DNA from: Candidatus Halocynthiibacter alkanivorans
GTDB taxonomy: Bacteria > Pseudomonadota > Alphaproteobacteria > Rhodobacterales > Rhodobacteraceae
Assembly: GCF_003333265.1 (NCBI RefSeq)
Contig: NZ_QOLB01000032.1
Location: forward strand, 59,970-123,969
Length of the DNA: 64,000 bases
Direction: 5' to 3'
The notes beneath the pieces were generated by a model that did no database searches, had not been told where the DNA came from, and worked only from the letters and a program-made list of their open reading frames with translations. Numbering within the stretch: the stretch's first letter is position 1; every line of letters starts with the position of its first letter. Shown one piece after another: positions 62,156 to 64,000 of the stretch. A program made the translations under genes and the position numbers.

Positions 62156-62340
62156 TGTCCGGTCCCCTGCATCAGGGCGAAGAGGGTGGGCAGGCCGACC
62201 TCGATCAGCGCAACAGTTCGAGCGCGATGAACAGCACATGCCTGATGCCAAAGCGGATCGGCGCGACATCGCTGCCGATGACAGGCAGGTCAGGAATCTG
62301 GGCCCCGGCGGATCCGTGAGTGGTTTTGCGGGGCGGGCGC
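62152..62340 (-). pseudogene. Probable frameshifted small membrane protein
   Basis: One minus-strand frame reads DLPVIGSDVAPIRFGIRHVL, then FIALELL and a stop; a second frame takes over at that point with ALIEVGLPTLFALMQGTGQ and a stop that overlaps the next gene's ATG (ATGA). Joined, the two give one continuous hydrophobic protein. I read this as a single-base frameshift near 62,205. The start is not clear. Confidence 0.4.
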
Positions 62341-62442
62341 CCGGGAGGGCGGCGCGGGTGCAAAAAGCCCCAGGGTCGCGGTTGCAACCGCCGGGGAGTT
62401 GGCCCGAGGAAGTCAGGCAGGAGGTAACTGGAGTCTGATAGG

Positions 62443-62727
62443 TCATGGCGCCACCACATGCGTGCGCTGGGCGGTGCGGCCTTCAGGTTCGGAAAAACCG
62501 GCGATGCGCCAGTTGAGGGCAGATTGTTGCCGGCAACTGCCGCAACCGCGCACCCCGAACATATCGAGTTCATACATGTGCGTAGTGATGCGCAAGGCGT
62601 AAGTATCAGTTTTCACCCACGACCCGGCGCCTGCATCCACCGCCAGCTGTGCCACTGTGGCCAACCGCAGCCCGCCAAAGTGCCCGAAGGCGGTAAGGAA
62701 GACTTCAAGCGGATCGCAGCCAGACAT
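62443..62727 (-). CDS. Hypothetical phage-like protein
   Basis: The start MSGCDPLEVFLTAFGHFGG gives 94 residues. It contains three cysteines in GVRGCGSCRQQ (and one at the N-terminus), which could form a small metal site. It overlaps the frame of the next ORF by about 115 bases in a different phase, so one of the two frames may be wrong. No known domain. Confidence 0.5.
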   Translation of the reverse strand: MSGCDPLEVFLTAFGHFGGLRLATVAQLAVDAGAGSWVKTDTYALRITTHMYELDMFGVRGCGSCRQQSALNWRIAGFSEPEGRTAQRTHVVAP

Positions 62728-62993
62728 CTCATTTCTCGCAGCACCTGACAACACCAGGTGCGCAGGGTTGCTCCGGGCCCACCAGCTGAACCGGTGCAGA
62801 TGTCACAGATCGTGACCATGCAATCCTGGCTGCCGCGGCTTGTGTGGAACTTGGCATCAAAGCCAGAAACAGCCAGTTCGATGGTTTTTTCTGTGGAGAC
62901 CAGATCCAGCCATTCGCGGATGCCGAGGGCAGCGCGTGCCGCCTCTACCATCTGGGCGCGCTGGGCATTTAAAGTTGAGATTTCTGAGTTCAT
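62613..62993 (-). CDS. Hypothetical protein, first gene after the operator region
   Basis: The start MNSEISTLNAQRAQMVEAAR gives a helical N-terminal half (about 45 residues) and a Cys-rich middle (DCMVTICDICTGSAGG). The last 40 residues, after GGPGATLRTWCC, overlap the next ORF and look less protein-like; the true 3' end may have been changed by a frameshift. It lies directly downstream of tandem GGGGAA/TTCCCC operators. Confidence 0.5.
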   Translation of the reverse strand: MNSEISTLNAQRAQMVEAARAALGIREWLDLVSTEKTIELAVSGFDAKFHTSRGSQDCMVTICDICTGSAGGPGATLRTWCCQVLREMRCLAAIRLKSSLPPSGTLAGCGWPQWHSWRWMQAPGRG

Positions 62994-63296
62994 GTCTACC
63001 GCCGTGGCTTTGTGCCTTGGCGATAGATAAACTGGGGAAACTTCCCCATGTCGATCAATAAGTGGGAAGATTCCCCATTTTGACAACAAGTCAATACAAG
63101 CCAGTCAGAATCTCTGGTCCAAACGCGATACGCGTTCAATCAGACTGCAGTGAAGGGCTGTTCTAGGCCCTCGCAATTGATGGAAACTGAACGAAAGCCG
63201 ATGGCCAAAGCCGCGCGTCGAAAAATGCAATTCTGCCTATGCGGTGTCGCACCTATTTATGTTAGACATAGCAGAAACATAGGGACAGGAATTGAG
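62994..63296. other. Divergent regulatory region between the phage-like operon and the DUF4389 gene
   Basis: These 303 bases hold two palindromes (63,033-63,077) and, on the minus strand, a TTGTCA -35-like box near 63,086-63,091 with the operator between it and the -10 zone. On the plus strand the last 30 bases contain the ribosome site GGGACAGG for the DUF4389 gene. A small plus-strand frame is not supported. Confidence 0.55.
63033..63077. promoter_or_regulatory. Tandem GGGGAA-N2-TTCCCC operators
   Basis: TGGGGAAACTTCCCCA (63,033-63,048) and TGGGAAGATTCCCCA (63,063-63,077) have centres about 29 bases apart, close to three helical turns. This layout is typical of phage-type repressor sites. 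They sit in the promoter of the minus-strand phage-like operon. No repressor gene is in the window. Confidence 0.65.
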
Positions 63297-63605
63297 ATGA
63301 CAGAGCCGGATGATGAAAAAATAAAAGGCCGCCTGCATGGCGAACAGATTGAGCCCGAGAATGAGGACAAGATATTACTGCGGCTGGTCTACATGTTGCT
63401 TATCGCGGTTATGATCTCTGTTGCGCAGACAATTCTGGGTGTGGCGACGGTAGTGCAGTTTGTTGTGATGCTAGTGAACAACAAACAGCCGAACGAACGG
63501 CTGGCAGATTTCGGGACCGATTTGGGTATCTGGATAGCGAAAGCAGCCCGTTTTCAAACCGCTGCAAGCAATGTCAAACCCTGGCCCTGGACTGAACTGG
63601 ACTAA
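63297..63605 (+). CDS. DUF4389 domain-containing membrane protein
   Basis: The start MTEPDDEKIKGRLHGEQ follows a GGGACAGG site; the frame stays open further upstream without conservation. The 102-residue protein has an acidic N-terminus and two hydrophobic segments (RLVYMLLIAVMISVAQTILG, VQFVVMLV), followed by NERLADFGTDLGIWIAKAARFQT, the DUF4389 signature. Location is the inner membrane; function unknown. A terminator follows. Confidence 0.82.
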   Translation: MTEPDDEKIKGRLHGEQIEPENEDKILLRLVYMLLIAVMISVAQTILGVATVVQFVVMLVNNKQPNERLADFGTDLGIWIAKAARFQTAASNVKPWPWTELD

Positions 63606-63661
63606 CTTTCGGACAGCGATTGCAGCAAACTCAGAAAGTAACATTCGCATCCAAAATAAAG

Positions 63662-63695
63662 CATTCGCGGCACCACCGCGAATGTGCTGTTTTTT
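63662..63695 (+). terminator. Rho-independent terminator after the DUF4389 gene
   Basis: CATTCGCGG, a CACCA loop and CCGCGAATG form a 9-bp stem, followed by TGCTG and a run of six T. It lies 57 bases after the stop. Confidence 0.85.
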
Positions 63696-63868
63696 GGGGC
63701 AAGCCGCCGTACGCAGCGCAGTCATTGAACGTTCGCTGAGCGAACATTGCGACCTTCAATCGGTTCAGTCCAACAGTCGCTGTCGGCCCAAACCAGACAT
63801 TGGCGCATCGCTCAGCCAATGGCAGGTTTGACGCACTAAAACGGCCATCAATGGTGTCCATAGGCGAT

Positions 63869-64000
63869 TGGACTTGCCGCGCAAAAGTTCCGGTCTCTCA
63901 TCTCATGTTAGGCGGCCTTTCGTTCGAAGGCCAAGGGGCTTTTTCCACCAAGCGATGAATGCCGCCGTCGAGGGTTATAGAACCCATTGATGTACCGGAA
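63869..64000 (-). mobile_element. IS3-family insertion sequence, right end, continuing outside the window
   Basis: On the minus strand the C-terminus of an OrfB transposase reads YINGFYNPRRRHSSLGGKSP and LAFERKAA with a stop at 63,908-63,910. About 40 bases later the likely terminal repeat begins at 63,869 with TGGACTTGCCGCGCAAAAGT. This YNxxRxHS type differs from the relic at 60,606 and appears intact as far as it goes. Confidence 0.82.
63908..64000 (-). CDS. IS3-family transposase OrfB, C-terminal end (5' part outside window)
   Basis: Thirty residues are visible, ending FERKAA. The FYNPRRRHSSLG motif identifies the DDE-type integrase C-terminus of IS3-family elements. The frame is open to the window edge, so the gene is at least partly intact. 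Confidence 0.82.
   Translation of the reverse strand, partial: FRYINGFYNPRRRHSSLGGKSPLAFERKAA

Noticed and set aside
1..64000. CRISPR array, rRNA operon or replication origin
   Set aside because: No regularly spaced short repeats, no rRNA-like sequence and no DnaA-box cluster were seen. HdaA is a replication regulator but not evidence for an origin here.

Overview
The window is GC-rich alphaproteobacterial chromosome, most likely from the Roseobacter/Rhodobacteraceae group. The supporting gene sets are pccB-pccA-mcm with small unnamed genes between them, perM-hdaA-ppk-ppx, a short bacterial ProS, and lolC-lolD. A CRP/FNR-type box typical of this class lies upstream of a cytochrome c gene. 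No taxonomic search was possible, so this is inference from gene order and sequence style.

Positions 1-22,500 are core genome. The propionyl-CoA to succinyl-CoA route comes first: the pccB 3' end, pccA and the methylmalonyl-CoA mutase gene. A run of housekeeping and small genes follows (VOC, GNAT, TerB/J-domain, EEP phosphatase). Polyphosphate metabolism (ppx, ppk1) sits in one minus-strand operon with hdaA and an AI-2E/PerM transporter. Then come proS, lolCD, a CMD protein and cytochrome c.

Positions 22,500-56,600 are an accessory catabolic region. It holds three different tripartite tricarboxylate transporter (TTT) sets, three Gfo/Idh/MocA oxidoreductases, and a two-component flavin monooxygenase (luciferase-like enzyme plus flavin reductase). 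It also holds an enol-lactonase-like hydrolase, OsmC and a DUF849/BKACE enzyme. A minus-strand zinc dehydrogenase / DHDPS-family aldolase / cupin / quinone oxidoreductase operon, a GST, a HIBADH-like enzyme and a cytoplasmic sulfatase coupled to a TTT set complete it. Two LysR and two GntR regulators are embedded. The main discovery is a roughly 317-bp imperfect direct repeat (22,517 and 35,336). Each copy carries the same array of three GntR-type palindromes with identical spacing and a 26-codon small ORF, and lies upstream of a TTT operon. The same operator (TTGGT-NN-ACCAA) also occurs between the FadR-type GntR gene at 45,649 and its divergent dehydrogenase operon. This suggests one regulon joining two transporters to one catabolic operon.

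Positions 56,600-64,000 are a mobile and degraded region. It contains an AT-rich, probably transferred methyltransferase/FkbH-like pair, IS3 and IS110 relics, tRNA-Cys(GCA), an integrase fragment and a coupled set of small phage-like ORFs. Tandem GGGGAA/TTCCCC operators lie upstream of those ORFs, followed by a DUF4389 gene and the end of an IS3-family element running off the window.
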